DNA of 35,916 nt, taken from the NCBI GenBank assembly GCA_002402545.1, contig DHGA01000080.1:5215-41130 (forward strand), written 5' to 3'. This DNA comes from Syntrophaceae bacterium UBA4810. GTDB lineage: Bacteria > Desulfobacterota > Syntrophia > Syntrophales > Smithellaceae. Under the pieces are notes generated by a model. The model had not been told where the DNA came from. It saw only the letters and a list, made by a program, of their open reading frames with translations, and did not search any database. Positions within the stretch are counted from its first letter, which is position 1, and each line of letters opens with the position of its first letter. The translations under genes and the position numbers were made by a program. Below, in pieces: positions 25,461 to 33,622 of the stretch.

Positions 25461-25506
25461 GACCAAAGGGCAAAGGATAACGATAAACCTTCAGCCTTTC
25501 GCCTTC
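25444..25506. repeat. Degenerate inverted repeat between queD and folE2
   Basis: A purine-rich stretch, GAAGGCCAAAGACCTAAG (25444-25461), is matched at 14 of 18 positions by the reverse complement of 25489-25506 (GAAGGCGAAAGGCTGAAG). Between them the unit GGCAAAGG recurs in loose form. It contains the end of queD and its stop codon. It could fold as a long imperfect hairpin or be a genome-wide intergenic repeat. Confidence 0.45.
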
Positions 25507-25526
25507 AGCCTTAGTAGCTGCTAAAA

Positions 25527-26294
25527 ATGATTGACATTCAAAATCAAAAAGACAATCGCAATATTGATATAGAAAAAGTCGGGGTAAAAAATATCAAATA
25601 TCCGCTGATTGTCCTGGATCGCGCGCGCGGCACTCAACCGGTCAACGCCTCCATCAATATGTATGTGAATCTGCCGCGGCACTTCAAAGGCACGCACATG
25701 AGCCGTTTTGTCGAAGTGCTCAACGAATTTCAGGGGCAAATCAGCATTAAAACTTTTCGCGGTATTTTAGAAAAAATACGCCATAAACTGCACGCCCAAT
25801 CGGCGCACATGGAAATAGAATTTCCCTACTTTATAGAAAAAACAGCTCCGGTTTCTGAGGCCAAAAGCCTGATGGAATACCGCTGTCTTTTTGCCGGTGA
25901 AAACAGCGCGGAGAAAACTGATTTTTTAGTCGGCGTGACCGTGCCGGTAACCACAGTTTGCCCCTGTTCCCGCGAAATCAGCAAATTCGGCGCGCATAAT
26001 CAGCGCGGCATGGTCAACGTCAAAGTGCGGTTTAATAAATTTTTCTGGATAGAGGACCTCATAAAAATAGTGGAAGAATCAGCCAGCGGTGAGGTATACT
26101 CTCTCCTGAAACGCACGGATGAAAAATACGTCACGGAAAAGGCTTATGAAAACCCGAAGTTTGTGGAAGACATCGTGCGCGGCGTGGCGGTGAAATTAAA
26201 TGAAGATGAAAATTTTGTCTGGTACAGCATCGAGGCGGAAAATTTTGAAAGTATTCACAACCACAGTGCCTACGCTTATTTAGAGAAAGGATAA
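25527..26294 (+). CDS. folE2: GTP cyclohydrolase FolE2 (type IB)
   Basis: The 255-residue protein shows the FolE2/COG1469 motifs: GTHMSRFVEVLNEF near residue 55, the active-site VPVTTVCPCSREISKFGAHN with Cys145 and Cys147 and His157, and a C-terminal SIHNHSAYAY. The enzyme opens GTP to 7,8-dihydroneopterin triphosphate, using Mn or another metal where FolE needs zinc. It feeds both folate and queuosine pathways; the adjacent queD points to queuosine. Length matches the family. nadE starts three bases after the stop, so the genes are cotranscribed. Confidence 0.93.
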   Translation: MIDIQNQKDNRNIDIEKVGVKNIKYPLIVLDRARGTQPVNASINMYVNLPRHFKGTHMSRFVEVLNEFQGQISIKTFRGILEKIRHKLHAQSAHMEIEFPYFIEKTAPVSEAKSLMEYRCLFAGENSAEKTDFLVGVTVPVTTVCPCSREISKFGAHNQRGMVNVKVRFNKFFWIEDLIKIVEESASGEVYSLLKRTDEKYVTEKAYENPKFVEDIVRGVAVKLNEDENFVWYSIEAENFESIHNHSAYAYLEKG

Positions 26295-26297
26295 AAC

Positions 26298-28373
26298 ATG
26301 CCTGTGAAAAAAACCGGCGATTTCTTTAATCTGTATAACCATGGTTTTATCCGCGCGGCGGCTTTAGTCCCCGAATTAAAAGTTGCCGACGTTTCCTTTA
26401 ATACCAAAAAAACGCTGGATCTGGCGCGTGAAGCGGCTTCCCAAAAAGCGATCTTCGCTATTTTTCCGGAACTGGGACTTTCCGCCTATTCCAATGAAGA
26501 CTTATTTCATCAGGATGCCGTGCTGCGCTCTGTTCATGAAGCTCTTGTGACCATAAAAAAAGCTTCGGAAAAAATAAATCTCATCATGACTGTGGGAGCG
26601 CCGCTGCAGGTTGATTGCCGTCTTTTCAACTGCGCCGTAGTTTTTTACCGCGGTAAAATTCTGGGCGTGGCGGCAAAATCATACCTACCTAATTACCGCG
26701 AATTTTATGAAGGCAGACAATTTACACCGGCCGGGGCGACAATATCTGCACATATTGATTTGGCCGGACAAAAGAACATTCCTTTCGGCAGTGACATTAT
26801 CTTCAAAGTGGCCAATATAGACCATTTCACTTTTTTTCTGGAAATTTGTGAGGACGCCTGGGTGCCAATCCCGCCTTCTTCCTTTGCGGCAATGGCCGGA
26901 GCAACCGTCATCGGTAATTTATCCGCTTCCAATGTTACCATTGGCAAATCCGAATACCGCCACCAGTTAGCCGCCAATCAATCCGCCCGCTGTGTGGCCG
27001 CTTATCTCTACACCGCCGCAGGCGCGGGAGAATCAACAACGGATCTGGCATGGGATGGCCAAGCCATGATTTATGAAAACGGAAATTTACTGGCCCAATC
27101 GCAGCGCTTCGCGCCTGAAGCCCAGATTGTTTACAGCGATATCGACCTGGATAGATTGGCGCAAGACAGAATGAGGCTGAATACTTTCAGCCAGAACACT
27201 TCCGCGCACAAAAAAGAAGTTACATCGTATCGCCATGTGGAATTTAGAGTTGATATTTGGCGCGGGCGAATTCTTCTGGACAGAGAATATCCGCGTTATC
27301 CTTACATCCCCTCCGATACAAAAAAGCGGGATTTACACTGCTACGAAGCTTATAACATTCAGGTGCAGGGTCTGGCCAAGCGCTTAAAAGCTTCCGGCAT
27401 CAGTAATCTGGTTATCGGCATATCCGGCGGACTGGATTCCACTCACGCCCTGATGGTGGCGGCAAAAACAATGGACATCCTGAAATTATCACGCAAGAAC
27501 ATCAAAGCCTACACAATGCCGGGCTTCGCCACGTCCGCCAAAACTTATCAAAACGCCCTTAAACTGATGAAAGCGCTGGGCGTGGAGTCAAACGAAATCG
27601 ATATCAAACCAGCCTGCATGCAGATGCTTAAAGACATAAATCACCCCTTCGCCAACGGTAAAAAGATTTACGATATTACCTTCGAAAATGTGCAGGCGGG
27701 ACAGCGAACCGCTCATCTTTTCCGCCTGGCTAACATGAGAAACGCGCTAGTGGTGGGCACAGGAGATTTAAGTGAACTGGCGCTCGGCTGGAGCACTTAC
27801 GGCATCGGCGACCATATGTCACACTATAACGTCAACGTCAGTGTTCCCAAAACGCTTATTCAGTATCTGATTCGCTGGGTGGCATCCACCGATCAATTTT
27901 CCGCGGATGTTTCTCAAATTCTTTTGGACATTCTGGATACGGAAATATCGCCGGAACTTGTGCCGGGAAAAATCAACGGCGAGCCGCACCAGAAAACCGA
28001 AGAAACAATCGGGCCCTACGAACTGCAGGATTTCAATAATTTTTATATAACTCGTTTCGGCTACCTGCCCACAAAAGTCGCGTTTCTGGAATATTGCGCC
28101 TGGCGTGATAAAAATAAAGGCCTGTGGCCGGATATTCCCGCCGCTAAAAGAAAATCCTACACGCTAAAAGAAATAAAAAAATGGCTTTACGTTTATTTAT
28201 ACAAGTTTTTTAAAACATCGCAGTATAAACGTTCGTGCATTCCCAATGGGCCTAAAGTCGGTTCCGGAGGGTCGCTTTCACCACGCGGCGACTGGCGCGC
28301 CCCGAGCGACAGTGAAGCCGACGTATGGCTTAATAATTGGGAAAAAATCCCGCAGACGGACAATTGCAAATGA
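26298..28373 (+). CDS. nadE: Glutamine-dependent NAD(+) synthetase
   Basis: The 691-residue protein joins an N-terminal nitrilase-type glutaminase domain, with the triad Glu58 (FPELGLSAY), Lys127 (AAKSYLPNYREFYEGRQF) and Cys184 (EICEDAW), to a C-terminal ammonia-dependent synthetase. The synthetase carries the ATP PP-loop GISGGLDSTHAL (Ser376-Ser381) and VVGTGDLSELALGWSTYG. It amidates nicotinic acid adenine dinucleotide with glutamine-derived ammonia to make NAD. Length fits the long glutamine-dependent class. Its stop overlaps the start of the zinc-ribbon gene (ATGA). Confidence 0.95.
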   Translation: MPVKKTGDFFNLYNHGFIRAAALVPELKVADVSFNTKKTLDLAREAASQKAIFAIFPELGLSAYSNEDLFHQDAVLRSVHEALVTIKKASEKINLIMTVGAPLQVDCRLFNCAVVFYRGKILGVAAKSYLPNYREFYEGRQFTPAGATISAHIDLAGQKNIPFGSDIIFKVANIDHFTFFLEICEDAWVPIPPSSFAAMAGATVIGNLSASNVTIGKSEYRHQLAANQSARCVAAYLYTAAGAGESTTDLAWDGQAMIYENGNLLAQSQRFAPEAQIVYSDIDLDRLAQDRMRLNTFSQNTSAHKKEVTSYRHVEFRVDIWRGRILLDREYPRYPYIPSDTKKRDLHCYEAYNIQVQGLAKRLKASGISNLVIGISGGLDSTHALMVAAKTMDILKLSRKNIKAYTMPGFATSAKTYQNALKLMKALGVESNEIDIKPACMQMLKDINHPFANGKKIYDITFENVQAGQRTAHLFRLANMRNALVVGTGDLSELALGWSTYGIGDHMSHYNVNVSVPKTLIQYLIRWVASTDQFSADVSQILLDILDTEISPELVPGKINGEPHQKTEETIGPYELQDFNNFYITRFGYLPTKVAFLEYCAWRDKNKGLWPDIPAAKRKSYTLKEIKKWLYVYLYKFFKTSQYKRSCIPNGPKVGSGGSLSPRGDWRAPSDSEADVWLNNWEKIPQTDNCK

Positions 28374-28567
28374 ACAGAAACTATTCCGATTTTGAAGCAA
28401 CAGAATTATTTTGCCCTAAATGCAGAAAAGCCGTGCCGGTAAGAAAAAGGCTTTTGCTTATTCTGCCGCAGGGAGAAAAATACGATTACAGCTGCGCGTA
28501 TTGCGGAACTTCAGTGGGTGATAAACTGGTGAAAGAAGCGGATAATTTCAGATTAACCGTGAATTGA
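28370..28567 (+). CDS. Small zinc-ribbon protein
   Basis: The 65-residue protein has two CxxC pairs, LFCPKCRKAVPVRKRL and YSCAYCGTSVG, the build of a zinc ribbon, and is probably cytoplasmic. I chose the ATG at 28370, which overlaps the nadE stop (ATGA) and so is translationally coupled; an earlier start at 28337 lies within nadE. Function is unknown; a nucleic-acid-binding or regulatory role is possible. It is convergent with the HNH nuclease gene, whose stop is only two bases away. Confidence 0.7.
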   Translation: MNRNYSDFEATELFCPKCRKAVPVRKRLLLILPQGEKYDYSCAYCGTSVGDKLVKEADNFRLTVN

Positions 28568-28569
28568 GT

Positions 28570-29034
28570 TTACTTTTTACCGTCTTTTTTCTGCAGGGCT
28601 TCCTTTAATTTTTGGGCCATCAAACCGGAACTGCCCGGCGACACATCTTCGTAAACCACGCTGGCTTCTTTTGTGGAAGCATTATCGCCTAAATACTCAG
28701 CCAATACCTCCCGGCTATGAACATCTTCGTGGCAATAGACGCAGAGATTTTCCCAATTGCTGCCGTCCGGCGGATTATAGTTGTGATTGCCGTCCTTATG
28801 ATGGACAGTTAAAAGATGCCTTGTCGTCTGATCAAATTCCCTTCCGCAACGCGCGCAAACAAGGCCGTGAATAGCCAGTGATTTTTCCCGGTAATCTTCA
28901 CCGGCCGGAGATTTTTGATTTTTCTTTATTTCGCGCACGGCGTCCTGCGCTGATTGCAGATTATTTTCGGGGACAGATGGCTTTGCCTGAACTTTGACGC
29001 GCCCCCATTTGCTGGAAAATGTCACCTTGGCCAT
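28570..29034 (-). CDS. HNH endonuclease domain protein (YajD-like)
   Basis: The 154-residue protein has a central HNH domain of the YajD type: GLVCARCGREF (Cys60, Cys63), the catalytic LTVHHKDGNHNYNPPDGSNW (His78-His79), ENLCVYCHEDVHSR (Cys98, Cys101, His102, His106). The four cysteines bind a structural zinc and the histidines the catalytic metal. N- and C-terminal flanks are polar and charged. The cellular role of YajD proteins is not established. It heads no obvious phage or restriction system here; the upstream genes on the same strand are envelope proteins. Confidence 0.85.
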   Translation of the reverse strand: MAKVTFSSKWGRVKVQAKPSVPENNLQSAQDAVREIKKNQKSPAGEDYREKSLAIHGLVCARCGREFDQTTRHLLTVHHKDGNHNYNPPDGSNWENLCVYCHEDVHSREVLAEYLGDNASTKEASVVYEDVSPGSSGLMAQKLKEALQKKDGKK

Positions 29035-29049
29035 ATTGAAAAATCGCGG

Positions 29050-29439
29050 CTATTTTTTACCGAAAAAAACGTCCAGAAAAACACGCACGCCTTTTATTAT
29101 CGCCAGCCCGTTTCCAAATAACTGAAACAATGATCCTTTTACGGCGTTTGGAGAAAAATTTCGGACATCGCCGACAATGCCGCTGGTCGCGGAATAAAAC
29201 CTGTTCAATCCATTAGAGATTGTCTGAATCTCATTATTTATGGTTGTGGTGGAATTATTTATGTTACCGGTCATTTCCGCGGCATTCTTCAAGATAGCCG
29301 GTAAAGTTTCATTAAGGGTTTTCAGTGTTATCGTCACGCCTTTTACGGTTTTCCAGATCTGCCAGGCAATGGGCAGCAAAATAATGATCAGCACCAAAAA
29401 ACCTATTCCGATAATCAGCAAAAAAGTTTCTAGGTTCAT
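29050..29439 (-). CDS. DUF948-like single-span membrane protein
   Basis: The 129-residue protein has one N-terminal span (LLIIGIGFLVLIIILLPIAW, about 7-28) followed by a long amphipathic helical region rich in Asn and Thr (NINNSTTTINNEIQTISNGL) and a hydrophobic basic C-terminus. This is the DUF948 layout, a family found beside YtxH proteins in many bacteria, function unknown. It lies 17 bases downstream of the YtxH gene, in one unit. Confidence 0.75.
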   Translation of the reverse strand: MNLETFLLIIGIGFLVLIIILLPIAWQIWKTVKGVTITLKTLNETLPAILKNAAEMTGNINNSTTTINNEIQTISNGLNRFYSATSGIVGDVRNFSPNAVKGSLFQLFGNGLAIIKGVRVFLDVFFGKK

Positions 29440-29456
29440 TTCTTATCCTCTAATTT

Positions 29457-29828
29457 TTAAACACTTTTCTTACTTTGTTTAGAACGATAGGCCGCTACAC
29501 CCGCTTTAAGCGCCTTTTCTAATCTTTTTCTTTTTTCCGCCGCGGTTTCTTTACCGGAATGGGCAAGTTTGCCGATTTTACCTTGCGCTTCAGACGCCTT
29601 GTTCTTAATTGACGAACCGGTCTTTTTTATGCGCTCCATCGCCGCATCGTATTCTTCCCTGTGCTTTTCCATTTCTTCCTTTGCTTTGGATATAAACTCG
29701 TCGGCTTTAATCGTCAGATCCTCACGCGTTTCTTTGCCGCTTTTCGGCGCGTATAAAAGACCAATAGCCACGCCAACCAAGCCGCCGAAGATTAAGCCCT
29801 TTAAAAAATCACCGCCGTTTTGTGACAT
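29457..29828 (-). CDS. YtxH-domain membrane protein
   Basis: The 123-residue protein starts with a glycine-rich span, LKGLIFGGLVGVAIGLLYAP, then the diagnostic KSGKETREDL, followed by a charged coiled-coil of about 60 residues and a lysine-rich tail. This is the YtxH family (general-stress-associated in Bacillus, envelope-located). A strong AGGAGGTG site lies before the ATG. Its function in anaerobes is unknown. Confidence 0.85.
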   Translation of the reverse strand: MSQNGGDFLKGLIFGGLVGVAIGLLYAPKSGKETREDLTIKADEFISKAKEEMEKHREEYDAAMERIKKTGSSIKNKASEAQGKIGKLAHSGKETAAEKRKRLEKALKAGVAAYRSKQSKKSV

Positions 29829-29942
29829 AAAACACCTCCTGGCAAGCCAAGCACTTTTTGTTCGTTATTTTACGGATTTTCTCTGCATCTTTATACTTGA
29901 TTATATTTATAGCATATTTCCCTTGGCTTATCCACTTTATAT

Positions 29943-29985
29943 AAAAAAAACCGGGTAACCGCTTTTCGCGGATACCCGGTTTTTA
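29943..29985. terminator. Bidirectional terminator after the small lipoprotein gene
   Basis: CCGGGTA-A-CCGC-TTTTC-GCGG-A-TACCCGG (29951-29979) forms an 11-bp stem with one A/A mismatch. It is flanked by eight A residues on the left and five T residues on the right. On the minus strand it lies 29 bases past the lipoprotein stop and is followed by a T-run. Confidence 0.9.
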
Positions 29986-30007
29986 CCTGCCATATTTAGG
30001 TTGTTTA

Positions 30008-30157
30008 TTATTTCGCAGGTTCGGCCGCAGGTGCTGCATCAGCGGGAGCTTCAGCTGCAGGAGCCTCTGCAGGGGCCGGCGCTTCTTTTTTGCATCCTAC
30101 TACCGCGAAGGACGCTACAAACAGCGCGCACAATACAATTGCTAACAATTTCTTCAT
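30008..30157 (-). CDS. Tiny Ala/Pro-rich lipoprotein
   Basis: The 49-residue product has a lipoprotein signal, MKKLLAIVLCALFVASFAVV, ending in Gly21-Cys22, so Cys22 would be lipidated. The mature part is only 28 residues: two lysines followed by a low-complexity Ala/Pro/Glu run (APAEAPAAEAPADAAP). A strong AAAGGAGG site precedes ATG 30157; an open frame reaching 30217 is not needed. It has its own sigma-70 promoter and terminator, suggesting strong expression. Such short proteins are frequent in Desulfobacterota but their role is unknown. Confidence 0.8.
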   Translation of the reverse strand: MKKLLAIVLCALFVASFAVVGCKKEAPAPAEAPAAEAPADAAPAAEPAK

Positions 30158-30215
30158 AACTTTTCCTCCTTTTGGAAATTCAGTTTTCGGATTGTAATCT
30201 CCGTATTGGTAGTGC

Positions 30216-30243
30216 ACATTACTCCTATTTTCACCATTGTCAA
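30216..30243 (-). promoter_or_regulatory. Sigma-70 promoter of the lipoprotein gene
   Basis: The minus strand shows TTGACA (30243-30238), a 16-base spacer and TAATGT (30221-30216). The start would be near 30209, about 50 bases before the ATG. Confidence 0.7.
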
Positions 30244-30397
30244 GGATAAATTTAAGCTTTTTATTAAGGTTATCTTTTAAAAAAACCCTTAAATTTTAAT
30301 CTGTTGCCTCATTTGTGTATATATGCTAGCTATCTTAATATTTACGATTCCATGGGTTATGAATTAATTTCTGTTTACTATCAGTGAGTCACGATCA

Positions 30398-31195
30398 ATG
30401 AATAAAAATATGAGAACGTCTGATAACATCAATAGCTTAATTAAGCTAATCCGCACTCTGCGTTCTGAGGCTGGCTGTCCCTGGGACAAAAAACAAAAAG
30501 CAAAAGATTTGGGGCGATATATTCTGGAAGAAACGTATGAAGTGCTCGACGCGCTGGATAAAAAAAATCATCAGAGTGTCAAGGAAGAATTGGGAGATTT
30601 GCTTTTTCAGATATTATTTCTTACCGAAATCTATGAAGAAAATAAATTATTTTCCTTAAACGATGTCATAGCCGAAATTAAAGAAAAAATGATCAGGCGG
30701 CATCCTCACGTTTTCGGCGACAAAAAAGTTGATTCGGTGCAGGAAGTCAAAATAAATTGGCAAAAAATTAAAGAAGCTGAACGCGCTGGTGAAAAACAGG
30801 ATGATTTATTTGCGCATGTGCCGCGGTCGCTGCCGGCTCTGAAACGGGCGCAAAAAATTACCTCCATAGCTTCAGCTGTTGGTTTCGACTGGCCGGACAC
30901 AGAAAATGTTTTAAAAAAAATGCGCGAAGAGCTTCGTGAATTTTCCGCGGCTCTGAAAAGCGGCAACCGGAAAAAAATAAATGAAGAATTAGGCGATATT
31001 ATTTTTACCGCCGTCAACCTGAGCCGTTTTGCCGGCGTTGACGCGGAGACGTCTTTAACGCAAACAACAAATAAATTTTTGCGGCGCTTTTCCTTTATTA
31101 AAAAAAAGCTTTCCGCGCAGGGTCAATCTCTGGATGAAGTGACCCTGAAAGAAATGGATAAAATTTGGAACGAGGCAAAAGAAAAGGAGCGATAA
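30398..31195 (+). CDS. mazG: Nucleoside triphosphate pyrophosphohydrolase MazG
   Basis: The 265-residue protein contains two MazG domains. The first has CPWDKKQ, YILEETYEVLDAL and VKEELGDLLFQILF, giving the E-x2-E and E-x2-D metal-binding pattern (around 44-67). The second repeats it as MREELREFSAAL and INEELGDIIFTAVNL. It hydrolyses canonical and abnormal NTPs to NMP and pyrophosphate, cleaning the pool or tuning ppGpp. The ribosome-binding site is weak; an alternative ATG lies at 30410. It is followed closely by the DUF2065 gene. Confidence 0.93.
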   Translation: MNKNMRTSDNINSLIKLIRTLRSEAGCPWDKKQKAKDLGRYILEETYEVLDALDKKNHQSVKEELGDLLFQILFLTEIYEENKLFSLNDVIAEIKEKMIRRHPHVFGDKKVDSVQEVKINWQKIKEAERAGEKQDDLFAHVPRSLPALKRAQKITSIASAVGFDWPDTENVLKKMREELREFSAALKSGNRKKINEELGDIIFTAVNLSRFAGVDAETSLTQTTNKFLRRFSFIKKKLSAQGQSLDEVTLKEMDKIWNEAKEKER

Positions 31196-31199
31196 AAAA

Positions 31200-31385
31200 G
31201 TGGATTTTTTTCTGTGCGTTTTGGGAATGGTGTTCATCATTGAAGGCCTTCCTTACTTTGCTTTCCCGGAAAAATTAAAAGTATACATGGCTAAAATATC
31301 GTCAATTCCCGAATCGACGTTACGCCTTCTGGGTATCTGCGCTATAATCACCGGCTTGATCTTGCTCTATTTTGGACGCAGGTAA
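31200..31385 (+). CDS. DUF2065 small membrane protein
   Basis: The 61-residue protein has two hydrophobic spans around LGMVFIIEGLPYFAFPEKL and RLLGICAIITGLILLYFGRR, the pattern of the DUF2065 (YjeT-like) family. It starts with GTG at 31200, with AAAGGAG about 10 bases upstream, four bases after the mazG stop. Function is unknown; it is an inner-membrane protein. Confidence 0.75.
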   Translation: MDFFLCVLGMVFIIEGLPYFAFPEKLKVYMAKISSIPESTLRLLGICAIITGLILLYFGRR

Positions 31386-31459
31386 AACTGCAATTAGATT
31401 GACAACCGGTGATTATTTTGATTATTTGCCGCATCTTTTTTTGAACTGCTGCCTAAAAA

Positions 31460-32497
31460 ATGAAATTAAAAGATTTTTCATATCATCTGCCGGAAGAACT
31501 TATTGCCCAGCATCCTTCTGCCCAAAGAGACGCGTCGCGCCTGCTTGTGCTGAACAAAAATAATGGGAAAATAACTGACAATTTTTTTCCCGGCCTACCC
31601 GATTTTTTAATGCCGGGCGATGTTTTGGTGATCAATGATTCAAAGGTAATCCCCGCGCGCCTTTTCGGAAAAAAACAAACCGGCGCGAATGTGGAAATTC
31701 TGCTTTTAACTAAAAAAAGCGCCACGGAAGAAAATCAGATGTGGGAAGCGCTGCTTAAACCGGGCAAGCGAATACGCTTAAATGACGCGATTATAATGGA
31801 GGATAATTGCGCGGCAAATGTAATCGAACGAATTTCCGATAAAAAATGGCTGCTGGAATTTAGCGCCCCGTCAGGCTGGGAAAATTTTATTAATCGGTTT
31901 GGACAAGCGCCTCTGCCTCCTTATATCCGGCGTAAAAATGCCGCTACGCAGGACAAAGAAGACAAAGACAGATACCAGACAATCTACGCCAAAAATCCCG
32001 GCTCTGTCGCGGCCCCTACCGCCGGATTGCATTTTTCCGAAGCAGTTCTGCAGGCGCTTCGGGATAAAGGTATCCAAATCGCGCCGATAACCTTACACGT
32101 GGGCGCGGGAACATTCATGCCCATCGAAACTGAAACGGTGGAAGAACACGCAATGCAAGAAGAATTTTACGAAATAAGCGCGTCATCGGCGGACTTGATA
32201 AACAACGCCCGCCGGATTGTCGGCGTGGGAACAACATCAACCAGAACCGTGGAAAGCGCCACAAATAGCAAAGGACAGGTTGAGACACGGTCGGGATTTA
32301 CCAATCTTTTCATTTATCCCGGTTATAAATTTAAAAAGGTGGAAGCGCTTATTACCAATTTTCATCTGCCGGAATCATCGCTTTTTTTACTGGTCTGCGC
32401 TTTTGCCGGAAAAGATTTTATCGACAAAGCGTACAATCACGCGATAGATAATGCTTACCGGTTTTACAGTTACGGTGACTGTATGCTGATTACATAG
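31460..32497 (+). CDS. queA: S-adenosylmethionine:tRNA ribosyltransferase-isomerase
   Basis: The 345-residue protein starts MKLKDFSYHLPEELIAQHPS and has the family signatures GDVLVINDSKVIPARLFGKK, GSVAAPTAGLHFSEAVLQAL, VGTTSTRTVES and ITNFHLPESSLFLLVCAFAG. It uses the ribosyl part of SAM to turn preQ1 in tRNA into epoxyqueuosine. Length is standard. It lies directly before tgt, the usual order in many bacteria. The ribosome-binding site is poor, and no preQ1 riboswitch-like fold is obvious in the 74-base leader. Confidence 0.95.
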   Translation: MKLKDFSYHLPEELIAQHPSAQRDASRLLVLNKNNGKITDNFFPGLPDFLMPGDVLVINDSKVIPARLFGKKQTGANVEILLLTKKSATEENQMWEALLKPGKRIRLNDAIIMEDNCAANVIERISDKKWLLEFSAPSGWENFINRFGQAPLPPYIRRKNAATQDKEDKDRYQTIYAKNPGSVAAPTAGLHFSEAVLQALRDKGIQIAPITLHVGAGTFMPIETETVEEHAMQEEFYEISASSADLINNARRIVGVGTTSTRTVESATNSKGQVETRSGFTNLFIYPGYKFKKVEALITNFHLPESSLFLLVCAFAGKDFIDKAYNHAIDNAYRFYSYGDCMLIT

Positions 32498-32508
32498 GAA
32501 ATAACTAA

Positions 32509-33621
32509 ATGGGTTTTGAATTCAACATAATCGGAAAAGATACGTCCAGTTTTGCCCGCCTGGGGAAAATGGTTACGGCGCACGGGGAAATTAATACGCC
32601 CACGTTCATGCCGGTAGGCACTCAAGGGACGGTCAAGTCGCTGTCACCTGAGGAAATCAAAAAATGCGGCTCGCAAATAATTTTGGCCAACACTTATCAC
32701 TTATACCTGCGTCCCGGACATGAAACGATTAAAAATCTGGGAGGGCTTCACCGTTTTATGAACTGGCCTCACCCGATTTTAACGGACAGCGGTGGTTTTC
32801 AGGTTTACAGCCTTTCCCCTTTGCGCAAAATTCATCCTGAGGGAGTAATGTTCAGCTCCCATATCGACGGCTCCAAGCATTTTTTAACGCCGCAAATGGC
32901 CATCGAAGTGCAGCAAGCCTTGGGTTCGGATATTATGATGTGCCTGGATGACTGCACACCCTACCCCGCCACCCACGACCAGACCAAAAAATCACTGGAG
33001 CTGACTCTTGACTGGGCAAAGCTTTCCCGCGAGTCAAAAAACAGCGCACATCAGGCTCTCTTCGGCATCATTCAGGGTGGTGTGTACCCGGATTTGCGCC
33101 GCAAATCCATGGAAGAAACCGTTAAACTCGGGTTTGACGGCTATGCTTTAGGAGGCTTGAGTGTAGGCGAACCCAAAGAAATCATGCGTGAAATCGCCAA
33201 AACGATAACGCCCGAACTACCGGCGGAAAAACCCCGTTATCTCATGGGTGTCGGCACGCCTGAGGACATTGTCTTTGCCGTATCCTGCGGCACGGATATG
33301 TTTGACTGCGTCATTCCGACGCGTTCGGCAAGACACGGATTATTGTTTACAAATGAAGAAAAGATTGTTATAAAAAACGCCCGCTGGCGGGATAGCGATA
33401 TTCCGCTGGATGAGACATGTGATTGTTACACTTGTAAAAATTTCTCCCGAGCATACTTGAGGCATCTTTTTGTTGCCGGCGAGATACTGGCTATGATATT
33501 GAATACTATTCACAATGTACGGTACTACACGCGCCTCATGGAAAGAATAAGAGAGGCGATAAAAGAAAATTGTTTCACGCAATTTAAAAATGAATTTTTA
33601 ATCAATAAAGGAGGAACTTAA
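32509..33621 (+). CDS. tgt: tRNA-guanine transglycosylase
   Basis: The 370-residue protein has the substrate-binding Asp93 in ILTDSGGFQVYSL, the nucleophile Asp266 in DMFDCVIPTRSARHG, and the zinc site Cys304, Cys306, Cys309 and His335 (CDCYTC...H). It exchanges guanine-34 for preQ1 in Asn, Asp, His and Tyr tRNAs. It follows queA by 11 bases and is followed at once by yajC, whose ribosome-binding site overlaps its end. Confidence 0.96.
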   Translation: MGFEFNIIGKDTSSFARLGKMVTAHGEINTPTFMPVGTQGTVKSLSPEEIKKCGSQIILANTYHLYLRPGHETIKNLGGLHRFMNWPHPILTDSGGFQVYSLSPLRKIHPEGVMFSSHIDGSKHFLTPQMAIEVQQALGSDIMMCLDDCTPYPATHDQTKKSLELTLDWAKLSRESKNSAHQALFGIIQGGVYPDLRRKSMEETVKLGFDGYALGGLSVGEPKEIMREIAKTITPELPAEKPRYLMGVGTPEDIVFAVSCGTDMFDCVIPTRSARHGLLFTNEEKIVIKNARWRDSDIPLDETCDCYTCKNFSRAYLRHLFVAGEILAMILNTIHNVRYYTRLMERIREAIKENCFTQFKNEFLINKGGT

Positions 33622-33622
33622 A

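Noticed and set aside
25086..25466. 126-codon minus-strand ORF opposite queD
   Set aside because: It is the complement of a well-supported queD gene and shows no domain; shadow frame.
31386..31459. Possible preQ1 riboswitch before queA
   Set aside because: The 74-base leader shows no convincing stem followed by the A-rich pseudoknot tail of preQ1 riboswitches.
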